A DNA stretch of 36,391 bases from Euryarchaeota archaeon UBA438 (GCA_002504435.1 DAQP01000046.1:1-36391); one strand, 5' to 3'; shown: positions 25,857 through 35,230, counted from the stretch's first letter. Notes: generated from the sequence alone by a model not told the origin. Program-made: numbers and translations.

Positions 25857-27611
25857 TCAGAGGACTGGGTCGGGAATTATCCTGGCCAGTCTTTCAACGT
25901 CGAACTCCCCGCCGTGTATCGGCGATTTCAATCCGAACTCATTGGATACCTCTGGATCCAACTCGCCAAATTGTCCTACCTCTTCGCCGCCAACAATTAC
26001 CCTCGCCCCTCTTCCAGTAATCCATGGCCCCTCGCCTTCATTCATTGGCAGATACTCGACCTCCTCCAGATCTCCACCCATGTCCCTGATTAATGCCTGG
26101 GAAATCCCCTTCGCTGAAGCAAATCCACTCCCGACCTCAGCACAGGCCCAAGAAGCCCTGGTCCTATTCTGGGAGTTGTGAACAACTTCACCGAGCTCGT
26201 AAACCCTCTGGGGCAACTCGTGATGCCTATTGGATGAGAGGAGCCTAAGTAGGGAAGGTAAAATGAATTGGCGCATCATGGTGTGATCAACAGTTATCGG
26301 ATTGGAAATTATTGAGGGCGCGCCATTCTCTTTCCACCTCATTGCCTCAAATTGATCCTTTTTGTTTGAAAGTGTCAGGCTCTGTGTTTCCTGAAGCCCG
26401 ACCGCTCTAAAACTGGCTCTAATCCTGCGATTAATCTGAGAGGATTTGAGAGGCACAGCATCAATGTGAACAGATGACATCTTTCTCGGAAGGTTCCCAT
26501 AGCCGAAACCTATTGCAATGTCCTCGATGATGTCTACTGGATGCATGATGTCACTCCGCCATCTCGGCATAGATACGATATGTTCCATTTCACCCACGAC
26601 ACAATCGGCCCATCTTTCGGCCCTCTCTGAACCGTCTGTAACTGTACGCGTCTCAATCAATTCCCCTCCCATCCTAGCAATTGATTCAGAAATCTCCGAC
26701 TCTCCTAGTTTGACACCAAGTATCCCCTCAACTAGATTACCTGGGACCCTATGGGTCTTACTTTCGAAATTGGGGGTAGTCGAGACGCTTCCGTCCCATC
26801 CTGTTATCTCAACGCTTTCCACCTTGCCGCCCAATTCCGAGAGTGACAGGCAAACAAGTAATAGGCATGCCTCGCAAGCACGATAATCTGTTCCAGTAAC
26901 ATCAATGAAAAAGTCGTTAGTTCCTTGATTGACAGTAGTATGGTCTCCATTTATTATCGGAGGGAAAGAAAGAATGTCGCCGTTCGAATCTAGTATTATT
27001 GGAAAGCGCTCCATGTGGTCCATAAGATGTGCGTACTCTATCCCCTTGGGGTGCCCCGACAAAACTTCTGCTATGCTCATTTCATTTTCCGAGGCTAGAG
27101 GGACGAATGAGTATCCACCATCCACTGTCTCATACCTGAATGGGGGCTCTATTTTCGATAAATCATGAACGCCTATGGAGGAGAGAGACCTCTTCCTGCC
27201 AAGTGTTAGGTGCAACTTCTCCTGATGGTCCATAAGGGATTGAATGAATGCGTCTTTCTCCGAATCATTAGATCCAGTATCCACTCCCCTAACAACCGCG
27301 GCCAGAATTATCGGTCTGACATTCTCAAGAGAACTGTCTACTTCGACCCTTATTCCACTGCTTTCTACTTCTACATCACTAACTGTTTGGTGAGCTCCAA
27401 GGAATGATCTAGCAGCCCTAGCCATCGTTTCGTGACTAAGCAAATCAGGCCTATCGGGAAAAACCTCAATTTCAATTTCATCCTCACTGCAATCCTCTAC
27501 GGGACATCCAATTTCCGGAAGAAAGTCAGGCCAAATATCTCCTCGGTGCGCGAAGTTGTTGATTCTCTGTATTCTTTCCAGAATTGAGTGTTGAAGACTA
27601 ATTGTCGGCAT
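25857..27611 (-). CDS. pheT: Phenylalanyl-tRNA synthetase beta subunit (archaeal type)
   Basis: The larger, tRNA-binding subunit of the alpha2-beta2 enzyme that charges tRNA-Phe. Seen: the archaeal N-terminus MPTISLQHSILERI with no bacterial EMAP/tRNA-binding domain; an acidic FPDRPDLLSHETMARAARSFLG; the B3/B4 editing region (about 80-270, ending with DFFIDVTGTDYRACEACLLL); the B5 region with MPRWRSDIMHPVDIIEDIAIGFGYGNLP; and a catalytic-like core (LTLSNKKDQFEAMRW, VYELGEVVH). The length, 584 residues, is normal for archaea. The alpha subunit gene is not in the window. A Shine-Dalgarno, GAGGT, overlaps the stop codon of the upstream gene, with a six-base spacing. Confidence 0.95.
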   Translation of the reverse strand: MPTISLQHSILERIQRINNFAHRGDIWPDFLPEIGCPVEDCSEDEIEIEVFPDRPDLLSHETMARAARSFLGAHQTVSDVEVESSGIRVEVDSSLENVRPIILAAVVRGVDTGSNDSEKDAFIQSLMDHQEKLHLTLGRKRSLSSIGVHDLSKIEPPFRYETVDGGYSFVPLASENEMSIAEVLSGHPKGIEYAHLMDHMERFPIILDSNGDILSFPPIINGDHTTVNQGTNDFFIDVTGTDYRACEACLLLVCLSLSELGGKVESVEITGWDGSVSTTPNFESKTHRVPGNLVEGILGVKLGESEISESIARMGGELIETRTVTDGSERAERWADCVVGEMEHIVSMPRWRSDIMHPVDIIEDIAIGFGYGNLPRKMSSVHIDAVPLKSSQINRRIRASFRAVGLQETQSLTLSNKKDQFEAMRWKENGAPSIISNPITVDHTMMRQFILPSLLRLLSSNRHHELPQRVYELGEVVHNSQNRTRASWACAEVGSGFASAKGISQALIRDMGGDLEEVEYLPMNEGEGPWITGRGARVIVGGEEVGQFGELDPEVSNEFGLKSPIHGGEFDVERLARIIPDPVL

Positions 27612-27617
27612 TTCAAT

Positions 27618-27622
27618 ACCTC
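27618..27622 (-). promoter_or_regulatory. Shine-Dalgarno of pheT formed from the upstream stop codon
   Basis: On the minus strand TGAGGT carries the TGA stop of the GXGXG gene and the GAGGT ribosome binding site of pheT; ATTGAA separates it from the ATG. The same arrangement recurs at the adk-Rpp21 junction. Confidence 0.65.
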
Positions 27623-29201
27623 AATTTCCAAGCCACATGGGTAACGGTCTTTCGAAACCGACTAACCTGAGTCCACTGATGGCAGCAGTATCCATGTCCA
27701 TTGCCCGCAGATTCCTCCTACTGAACATTGAAACCCGGCTAATCCCGATTTCCTTCATCCATCCCCTAAATTTAGAATCCAATTCTGCTAGGTGCCTCGA
27801 TGCGTCACAATTCTCGGGAATGGGGCCAACTAGGAACGAGCATCCAGCCGAAGCGGCAATCACTAGGTCCTCAGGGCTGGGGGCTTTGTCCATTTGAATC
27901 GCGATGGACCTCCCTTGGGATTCAAAGTCCATCGCCCTTGCTGCGAGCCCAATCCTCGGCAAAGCCGATGCTGCCCTATTTCCGCCATAAGTCCCTGCAT
28001 CCACTACTGCACCATCAAGATCCAACTCGGAAACGAGCCTGAACAAGTGCTCCACTCTTTCGACCCCATCTCGCAGTAGTACCAGAGAAGAATCGTCCAT
28101 TGTACTCGTTAGAGATACAATCAAGCCCTCTATTTCAGCGTCATTTAGGTACGGGAGATCCACAAGGTCCAGAATCAAGCCGGAGCAATTAGAAAGATTG
28201 TCAATAGCCCCGACAAGTCCTTCCCTCCCAACCAGAAGCAGGTCATTTTCCCGGGGGGATTTCCTCACCATCGCGGGCTGCCCAGAAAATTGGGGGCCAT
28301 CTAGGGTGGATCCGTCATCCGAATCAATGAGCCATGGTATTCCGAAAACCAATCCTCCCTCATCTTTCCCAACTGGAAGAATATTGGTACTGCTGTCGAC
28401 CTGAGCATGTTCGGGTAGTCTGTCAGTAGCCGAAGGGAATATTCCTATGTTCTCAAATCCCTCAGAAATCCACCTCTTGGGAGGGGATATGTCGGGAATG
28501 GGGCCATCCTCAGCCACCAATACGAGTGCATCGTCTCCAACAGAAAGGCCAAGAGGCTCTAGGTAGACGGAAAACTCTTCAATTTCCGAGTCAGTAATTG
28601 ACCTCATGGATGCCCCGGGTCCCGGAGGAGGGCAGCTACCGGCAATGACGATTTTACCGCCAATGATCCCCGCCCCTGGGTTCGAACCGGCGGAACCCAT
28701 AACGATCACAGTGCCGCCGGACATTCCGGCCCCGACATTTTCTCCAACATGCCCTCTGACAACCAAGGCCCCTCCAGTCATCCCCGCCCCAGCTTCTCTT
28801 CCAGCTGAACCATGGACAGTAATCGTCCCTCCTGTCATGTGGAAGCCCGCCCTATCTCCGACGTCTCGTTCCACCACTGCTCTTCCACTATGCTGGAAAG
28901 CGCCTAGCATCGAACCGCACCCTCCTTCCAATGTTACTGAGCCACCTCTGTTCATACTCCCAACGCATTCCCCCAAATCTCCAAGAATCAGAACTCTTGA
29001 CTTTGGGGGCAGGTGAGTAATCACCCCGAACTCCCCATTGCGGGGTTTTAGGTCTCCACCAGCTCCATATCCAATCTTGATGAGGCGATCCTTTTCCATT
29101 GCTTCAGGGAGCATTCTGGCAATGTCTCTGTTGAGCTTCAGGCTCTTCGCTGTCAACTCTCTCATCGCACTCGGCACTTGACACGAGCAAGTGGTCTTCA
29201 T
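27621..29201 (-). CDS. GXGXG-domain protein with a glutamate-synthase-like C-terminal region
   Basis: A 526-residue protein related to parts of the glutamate synthase large subunit. Seen: about residues 50-210 form a right-handed beta helix with six turns of the GxxGxxMxGGxxxVxG type (for example GFHMTGGTITVHGSAG and GAGMSGGTVIVMGSAG), as in the C-terminal GXGXG domain of GltB and in FwdC. The last 200 residues resemble the second half of the FMN-binding glutamate synthase barrel (LDGAVVDAGTYGGNRAA, ALPRIGLAARAM, SPEDLVIAASAGCSFLVG), but the usual DGADGGTGA signature is altered. The domain order, beta helix before barrel part, is the reverse of GltB. An N-terminal CSC motif is present. ATG 29201 is chosen; an upstream start (29216) adds only five residues. 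It is co-oriented with pheT. The reaction is unknown. Confidence 0.7.
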   Translation of the reverse strand: MKTTCSCQVPSAMRELTAKSLKLNRDIARMLPEAMEKDRLIKIGYGAGGDLKPRNGEFGVITHLPPKSRVLILGDLGECVGSMNRGGSVTLEGGCGSMLGAFQHSGRAVVERDVGDRAGFHMTGGTITVHGSAGREAGAGMTGGALVVRGHVGENVGAGMSGGTVIVMGSAGSNPGAGIIGGKIVIAGSCPPPGPGASMRSITDSEIEEFSVYLEPLGLSVGDDALVLVAEDGPIPDISPPKRWISEGFENIGIFPSATDRLPEHAQVDSSTNILPVGKDEGGLVFGIPWLIDSDDGSTLDGPQFSGQPAMVRKSPRENDLLLVGREGLVGAIDNLSNCSGLILDLVDLPYLNDAEIEGLIVSLTSTMDDSSLVLLRDGVERVEHLFRLVSELDLDGAVVDAGTYGGNRAASALPRIGLAARAMDFESQGRSIAIQMDKAPSPEDLVIAASAGCSFLVGPIPENCDASRHLAELDSKFRGWMKEIGISRVSMFSRRNLRAMDMDTAAISGLRLVGFERPLPMWLGN

Positions 29202-29302
29202 TGTGACGGGCAACAATATGCTCCCCGTCTCATTTCATTCAACTGGCCAATTCGGCGAATGGGTATGTTGATAGAGGGCAGTCATGGGCATCCGGACAAG
29301 GA

Positions 29303-29308
29303 GAGGTG
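29303..29308 (+). promoter_or_regulatory. Shine-Dalgarno site of the GAPDH gene
   Basis: GAGGTG lies seven bases before the ATG at 29316, which fixes the start against the longer open frame reaching back to 29178. Confidence 0.65.
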
Positions 29309-29315
29309 TAATCCC

Positions 29316-30356
29316 ATGGCAGTAATCAAGGTTGCAATAAATGGCTTCGGAACAATTGGAAAGCGTGTCGCGGACGCTGTTGACGCGCAAGATGACATGG
29401 AAGTAGTCGGCGTCACTAAGACTGGCCCCTCGTTTGGATGTGATTTGGCGGTAAAGAAGGGATTCCCACTGTACTGCACATTTGACGACGAAGAATCAAT
29501 AGCTCGTTTCGGCGAGAATGGCTACGAATGCTCGGGAGGGCTATCCGATTTACTCTCGATAGCTGATGTAGTAGTTGATTGCGCTCCGGGCAAGATGGGA
29601 GCTGAAAATCTCTCAAAGTACCAGTCAGCCGGAATCAAGTATATGTTCCAAGGTGGAGAAAAGCACGCCCTAACCGGACTATCATACACGTCATCCGCAA
29701 ACCACTCCGAGAATCTCAATGCGCAGGGGACAAGAGTCGTCTCCTGTAATACAACAGGGCTATCACGTACCTTGGTACCACTTTTCGAGCACTGTGGTTC
29801 TTTGAAAGTTGAATGTACAATGATTCGCAGAGCAGCGGACCCTGGCGACTCGGACAGAGGGCCAATTAATGCGATAAAACCCGTCCTCAAGGTACCTAGT
29901 CATCATGGCCCAGATGTAATGACTGTGAAGCCAGAGATAGAAATAAACAGCCTAGCAGTAGCAGTTCCGACAACAATAATGCATGTCCACTCAATTATTG
30001 CCGATCTACCACCCGGGCATGGATTGACAACGGAGTCAATAATTGATCTCTGGAGGGACACTCCTCGAGTCATAATCATGAATGGCTCTGAAAATAGGAT
30101 TACAACCACCGCAGAGGTCATGGAGATGGCTCGTGACATCGGTAGAAAGTGGGGCGATTTACACGAAATTTTCGTTTGGGAGGATGGAGTAAAGCTAGTT
30201 GGTGACCGCCTGTACTATTTCCAAGCAATTCACCAGGAAAGCGATGTAATTCCAGAGAATATTGACTGCATCCGGGCCTTGATGGGAACAGAGTCAGATT
30301 GGAGGAAGAGCGTAGAAATGACCGATTCAGCAATTTCCCGCTATTACGGCCTCTGA
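29316..30356 (+). CDS. gap: Type II glyceraldehyde-3-phosphate dehydrogenase
   Basis: Catalyses the reversible oxidative phosphorylation of glyceraldehyde-3-phosphate in central carbon metabolism; archaeal members often use NADP as well as NAD. Seen: the Rossmann motif INGFGTIGKRVADAV at the N-terminus, VVDCAPGKMG, the QGGEKHAL segment, the catalytic cysteine in VSCNTTGLSR (Cys144), and IRRAADPGDSDRGPINAIKP characteristic of the archaeal type II enzyme. The length, 346 residues, is right. It is divergent from the GXGXG gene with 114 bases between starts, a spacer holding the Shine-Dalgarno but no convincing TATA box that I can point to. Confidence 0.96.
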   Translation: MAVIKVAINGFGTIGKRVADAVDAQDDMEVVGVTKTGPSFGCDLAVKKGFPLYCTFDDEESIARFGENGYECSGGLSDLLSIADVVVDCAPGKMGAENLSKYQSAGIKYMFQGGEKHALTGLSYTSSANHSENLNAQGTRVVSCNTTGLSRTLVPLFEHCGSLKVECTMIRRAADPGDSDRGPINAIKPVLKVPSHHGPDVMTVKPEIEINSLAVAVPTTIMHVHSIIADLPPGHGLTTESIIDLWRDTPRVIIMNGSENRITTTAEVMEMARDIGRKWGDLHEIFVWEDGVKLVGDRLYYFQAIHQESDVIPENIDCIRALMGTESDWRKSVEMTDSAISRYYGL

Positions 30357-30427
30357 GACGGGTTATTTGACTCAAAATAGTGACTCATTGAGTAATCAAG
30401 TGGCGTTAACGGTCAAAAGTCAACCTT

Positions 30428-30442
30428 GGGTCCGAAGGACCC
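30428..30442 (+). promoter_or_regulatory. Hairpin abutting the start codon of the subtilase gene
   Basis: GGGTCC-GAA-GGACCC is a perfect 6-bp inverted repeat with a three-base loop, ending at the base before the ATG; T30427 and the A of the start codon can add a seventh pair. In the mRNA it would bury the only purine-rich ribosome-binding candidate (AAGGA). It could be a translation-control hairpin or, at the DNA level, an operator. It may also be chance. The rest of the 30357-30442 spacer holds a small ACTCA-T-TGAGT repeat and nothing else clear. Confidence 0.45.
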
Positions 30443-33400
30443 ATGAACGCGAGGAGAAAGTCAGTATTGGCACTACTTCTCCTAATGCTATCGACGTGGT
30501 CAGGGACTGCAGCTGCAGATACTCAGAGTCAGTTTTCAGTCCCGCAAGATGACTATGCCTGGAATGGCGAGTGGTCATCCCTCCAAAATGCGGTTGAATC
30601 CGAATATCTCCTCAGGGATACAAGCGGACTTGTGTACTCGCCAATGGGGACCTTTGACCCTCTTAGGGAGCCAATGCCTATCGGTCCCGATTGGCTAACT
30701 TCCCCAGCCTCATCGGAGACACGTTTTATCTTGGTTCAATCGGTCAGTTCCGATTTATCGCCTTTGATTGCCGAGCTAGAGGGTTCTGGATTCAGCATTC
30801 TTGACTCCATCCCTGACAGCGTCTTGGTTGTAAGGGCCCCCCTCGAAACCAACTATGACGAATACCTGGGGAAACTGGCCGATGCAAGATGGTTCAGCGA
30901 GATGCCAAACTCATGGAAGATTTCTCCAGAACTTCTTGGCGTCACATCCTCGAGCGCCCTTCTTGATTTGGATGTCCTCCCAGCATCCGACTTGGAGCCA
31001 CAAGAAATTTCTGAGCTTTCATGGCATTTATCTCAAATCTCCGAAAACTACGGGCGTGACGAAATTTGCGACTCTAGCCTTTGCCAGTTGAGGGGGGTTG
31101 ACCCGGCATGGATTTTGCCAATAGCTCTGGACTGGAGGGTACTAAGCATTCAACTATCCAGTGAATTGACAATTCACAATAGCAATGCGTGGGCAATTTC
31201 GGGTCTTGAGGGGGCATATCTGGAAAGTGGGAACACCCTCAACGGATCAGGGGAAGTGCTAGCAATTTCAGACACGGGAATCGACGAAGACCATGGGGAT
31301 TTTGATGGCAGGATTAGGGGGATTTACGACCAATTTGGCCCCGATAACAGCCATTCTGACATGAATAGTGGTCACGGAACTCATGTTGCAGCCACCCTAT
31401 TGGGAGACGGTTCAGGAGACTCCTCGTCAGCTGGAATGGTCCCCGACTCCACATTCCACTTCTACCAACTAGAAGCCGATAGCTCAGGAGTTCTTGCTAG
31501 GTGGGGTTCACTTTACGAGATGTTCACCCACTCATGGGACCAAGGGGCTAGGATTCAGACCAATAGTTGGGGCAACACAAATCTAGTCGGAGAGTACTCC
31601 TCGGATTCTCGCTCTGTAGATGATTTCATCTATGACTATCCACGTTTCCTAGCACTATTCTCAGCGGGTGATCTTGGTCCGAACCCCAACTCAGTTACCC
31701 CTCCGGGTACCGCAAAGAATGCACTGACCGTCGGGGCCTCAACCACAGGCTCCTACTCTAGTGTCCCGGAAGGATCGGTGTCCGAAACCTCATCTTCGGG
31801 GACTACCTTAGACGGGAGGATAAAGCCCGACATCGTGGCTCCTGGGGTTATGATTTGCTCTGCTAGAGCGGAGGAAGCACAGTACGCAAGTGGCAGCTCA
31901 TGTTCGACAGCCACCCATAATGATGGGACGACCCCTCTCTATATGGCCCTGAATGGATCATCCATGGCTACTCCCGTCGCCGCTGGCGCAGCTGCGATGA
32001 CCAGGCAGTACCTAAGGGAATCAGAGGGAATTAGCGAACCACGCTCCGACCTAATCAGGGCCATTCTCATAAATGGGGCCGAGGATATTGGAAATCCCGA
32101 CATTCCAAACGCACTTGAGGGATGGGGGCAACTGGATCTGCAACAGAGTTTGTATCCATCTGGCACTTTCAATGACGACATCATGGGAAGCTCAGAGGGG
32201 AGCTTGAATTTATTCTATGACGACTCCAGACAACTCCTGCCGGGTCACAGTTTCGCCTACACATTTGAGATGTCCAGCGATGCCATGGGCGGGCTTGATG
32301 TCACATTGGTATGGAACGACAGAGAGGGATCAGCAATTGCTAACCAGAGCGCTCCCCGCTTGGTCAATGACCTTGACCTCAGAATCACTGCTCCAAATGG
32401 CTCAGTATACATTGGAAACAGCTTCTCTGCTGGATTCAGCATTATGGGGGGTGGGAATGAGGACAGGCTGAACAATGTCGAGAGAATCAGACTGCCCTCG
32501 GGGGTCAGCGACATTATCGAAACGTGGACCGTTGAAGTGGGTCATGCCGGCGGTTACCTGCAGGATTACTCACTAGTTATATCGGCCAGTGCGTCAGAGG
32601 TTGAGAAAGCAGACCTTGCGGTCTTCGAGGGTTCCCTGACAACATCAGTCGATAGCCCTCTCCAGGGCGACACCCTCCTAATAGAGGCGGCCTGGGGCAA
32701 TAGGGCCGCAGCACCAACTGGAAACTATCAAATCGAGATTGAAGATTTGACTACGGGAACAATAATTCACACTTCCACCAGATCCTCACTTAACGGCGGC
32801 GATCTCGACTCCCACTCATTCCCTCACTCGTTCTCTTCTACAGGCGAACACCTGCTCGAGTTAAGATTAGACTCGGATAATGTTGTTGAGGAGCTAAATG
32901 ACGGGTCTTCTGGAATTGATAACAATAGGATAGTCATATCGGTTACCGTTTCTCAAATTGGGGTCAGGGTCACCCCGATGATGGAAGACGGTAACTTCCC
33001 CCAGACCCCTTCGCAGTTGGAACAGGCGATGACAAGAACCCTCGACCCTCGGACAGGGAGCTCGATATACTTCGACCTTGAGCTAAGGAATGAAGGAACT
33101 TCAACCATTACCGTGAGATTGAGTGTTTCCCCCGTTCAGATTGTTTCGGAGAATGGAATTCTGCAGCAACCCTCTGACGAGTGGTGGAAGCTACTCAATG
33201 AAACTGGCCCATGGGAATTAGCCCCTCTCGGACAAGACGGAGACAGGATCCTTGTTCAGTTGAATCTGACTGATGTTGATACGGATATCAACAACCCCTC
33301 CGGCGCTGTCTACGCACTGCCCGGGACCTTTGTTACTGATCTGAACCTCTATGATGTCAACGCTCCTACCGTCTCTCACTCGATGAGGCTAGAGGCTGAG

Positions 33401-35230
33401 GTGGAGAGAGTAGAGGGACTTTACACAATTGCAGCTGGTACCGAGGAGCTAGGGGCAGAGCCAGGAGAGTTGGCAATTTTCTCACTTTCTGTGAAGAATA
33501 CCGGCAACGGACCCACTCAGTATAGAGTGGTCTGCGAGTCCGAAAATCAGTGGCAAATTTCAATCGGGAATAGTCAGTCTTCTGATGTCACTCTGGACCC
33601 TCTTGGAAGGTTGCAATTCTTGCCAATACCAATCAAGGTAAGAGTTCCCGATTCAGATAACGGAGAGCCTGCTGCGGGGACTACTGAGGACCTCTCATGT
33701 ACCACCACTTCCGTCAATGACCCAACCCTTTCCACAACAGAGGATGCAACTGTTGAGGTATTCGAGAACATGGATTTCCTAACAGACATCTTTTCAGTTG
33801 ACTTATCGGATGAATGGATACCTCTGGGCCCCCTCGCTGTAGCAAATGACAGACCAGTTTTGAATGGCGACACAATTGCAACAAAATTAGTCGTAACAAA
33901 TGATGGAAATGTGCCAATGTCATTCGAGGTCACCGCCCTTTCTTCCCTCAACACATGGCCAGTACAAATTGTTCAGGGTGATGACGAGTCTCTGGAGGGG
34001 GTCACATTCACAATTCCAGCAGGATCCGAGGCGATAGTCACAGTCAACACGATTGTTCCCATGACTGCACAGATGGGCGATTCTAACACAATCACGATAA
34101 GGACCACTCAGGATGGCGGCCAAACTGTGACAAATGCAACGAAGCTAGTAGTTCTGGAACTTGCCCACCTGGATTTAGTTGGCGATGAGAAGATATCGGT
34201 TGCGCTAGGAACAAGTGGAGTGGCCTCAATCCACGCTCACAACATAGGAAACGTTGATCTCTCTGTTTCGCTAACAATGGGGACCCTGCCAGAGGGGTGG
34301 TCCGCAGGGTTCCTTTCTTCCAGGGACTTCCAAATGGGCATGAATCAAGAAGCCACGATCATGGTCGCTTTGGAGCTACCCGGGAACTTGTCATCGGGCC
34401 CCCTGCCCAATACCGTCCCAGTCATCATTGAGGCATTCACTCCTAGTGGGGTTTCCCAGTCATATACAGTTTGGATGCAAGTTGAGGTGCTCCCATCGTC
34501 ATGGCTGAAGCTCGAATGCGAGAGCACTCTCTTAGAGGGTATCGTGGCAGGCTCCGAAGGCGAGTTCGAAGTAACCCTGACCAACTGGGGCAATGTCGAC
34601 TCTGAATTCACTATTGACATCATTTCACCAGAAGGGTGGACGGTCTTCATCTACTCTTCACATTCAGGCCCTCTTTCCCCGGGTCAGTCAGTCCAAATCA
34701 CAGTAACAGCAAGTCCCGGTGACTCCACCGAATTCGGTCTTGTGCAACTCTCTCTGCATGCAAACTCGACTTCTTCCGAAGTAACCTCGACCGATGGCAA
34801 TCTCGCTCTTCAGGTCAGTAAATCTAGAGATTCTGGAACCGGGCTCATTCCTTCTTGGGCTTATGCGGTAATCTTCCTATTCCTGCTATCGTCCACCCTA
34901 GTAATTGGATTGAGGATGAGGAGATCCTCCTCGGAAGGTCTGAGGCCGGAAGAGGAGTTGATACCCCCGGGGTCGGCTTTGCTCTCTGGAACACAGACAG
35001 AGAGGAGGGCTGCGGCGATGGAGACCAGTGTCTCCGGCGAGGTACTCACTGGAACGGTTAGCAACGATGAAATCGAATCCGCACTGAGCGCTTCTTCACT
35101 TCCTTCGCTTGAGATTCCAAAGGCTCCCGATGGAGCACCACCGCTTCCCCTGGGCGGGCTCCCCGAGGGGTGGACTATGGATCAATGGGTCGCTTATGGG
35201 CATCTATGGTGGGAACAGAACCGTCAGTGA
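30443..35230 (+). CDS. Membrane-anchored subtilase (S8 peptidase) with propeptide, NEW3/CARDB-like repeats and C-terminal TM
   Basis: A 1595-residue secreted serine peptidase. Seen: a signal peptide (SVLALLLLMLSTWSGTAAA); a propeptide-like region about 95-170; the catalytic triad Asp277 (AISDTGIDEDHGDFDG), His311 (NSGHGTHVAAT) and Ser507 (NGSSMATPVAAG); a jelly-roll domain after it (about 590-715) as in Kp43-type subtilases; a CARDB-like module (ADLAVFEGSLTTSVDSPLQG); several NEW3/Ig-like modules to about 1460; a membrane helix at about 1468-1488; and a 105-residue cytosolic tail ending in GGLPEGWTMDQWVAYGHLW. The oxyanion-hole Asn is replaced by Asp410 (SAGDLGPN). It is expected to digest protein outside the cell while staying attached. 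The start ATG sits on the edge of a strong hairpin. Confidence 0.92.
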   Translation: MNARRKSVLALLLLMLSTWSGTAAADTQSQFSVPQDDYAWNGEWSSLQNAVESEYLLRDTSGLVYSPMGTFDPLREPMPIGPDWLTSPASSETRFILVQSVSSDLSPLIAELEGSGFSILDSIPDSVLVVRAPLETNYDEYLGKLADARWFSEMPNSWKISPELLGVTSSSALLDLDVLPASDLEPQEISELSWHLSQISENYGRDEICDSSLCQLRGVDPAWILPIALDWRVLSIQLSSELTIHNSNAWAISGLEGAYLESGNTLNGSGEVLAISDTGIDEDHGDFDGRIRGIYDQFGPDNSHSDMNSGHGTHVAATLLGDGSGDSSSAGMVPDSTFHFYQLEADSSGVLARWGSLYEMFTHSWDQGARIQTNSWGNTNLVGEYSSDSRSVDDFIYDYPRFLALFSAGDLGPNPNSVTPPGTAKNALTVGASTTGSYSSVPEGSVSETSSSGTTLDGRIKPDIVAPGVMICSARAEEAQYASGSSCSTATHNDGTTPLYMALNGSSMATPVAAGAAAMTRQYLRESEGISEPRSDLIRAILINGAEDIGNPDIPNALEGWGQLDLQQSLYPSGTFNDDIMGSSEGSLNLFYDDSRQLLPGHSFAYTFEMSSDAMGGLDVTLVWNDREGSAIANQSAPRLVNDLDLRITAPNGSVYIGNSFSAGFSIMGGGNEDRLNNVERIRLPSGVSDIIETWTVEVGHAGGYLQDYSLVISASASEVEKADLAVFEGSLTTSVDSPLQGDTLLIEAAWGNRAAAPTGNYQIEIEDLTTGTIIHTSTRSSLNGGDLDSHSFPHSFSSTGEHLLELRLDSDNVVEELNDGSSGIDNNRIVISVTVSQIGVRVTPMMEDGNFPQTPSQLEQAMTRTLDPRTGSSIYFDLELRNEGTSTITVRLSVSPVQIVSENGILQQPSDEWWKLLNETGPWELAPLGQDGDRILVQLNLTDVDTDINNPSGAVYALPGTFVTDLNLYDVNAPTVSHSMRLEAEVERVEGLYTIAAGTEELGAEPGELAIFSLSVKNTGNGPTQYRVVCESENQWQISIGNSQSSDVTLDPLGRLQFLPIPIKVRVPDSDNGEPAAGTTEDLSCTTTSVNDPTLSTTEDATVEVFENMDFLTDIFSVDLSDEWIPLGPLAVANDRPVLNGDTIATKLVVTNDGNVPMSFEVTALSSLNTWPVQIVQGDDESLEGVTFTIPAGSEAIVTVNTIVPMTAQMGDSNTITIRTTQDGGQTVTNATKLVVLELAHLDLVGDEKISVALGTSGVASIHAHNIGNVDLSVSLTMGTLPEGWSAGFLSSRDFQMGMNQEATIMVALELPGNLSSGPLPNTVPVIIEAFTPSGVSQSYTVWMQVEVLPSSWLKLECESTLLEGIVAGSEGEFEVTLTNWGNVDSEFTIDIISPEGWTVFIYSSHSGPLSPGQSVQITVTASPGDSTEFGLVQLSLHANSTSSEVTSTDGNLALQVSKSRDSGTGLIPSWAYAVIFLFLLSSTLVIGLRMRRSSSEGLRPEEELIPPGSALLSGTQTERRAAAMETSVSGEVLTGTVSNDEIESALSASSLPSLEIPKAPDGAPPLPLGGLPEGWTMDQWVAYGHLWWEQNRQ

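Noticed and set aside
29178..29315. Upstream extension of the GAPDH frame
   Set aside because: The Rossmann motif starts right after ATG 29316, which has a well-spaced GAGGTG; the extension overlaps the divergent gene's start.
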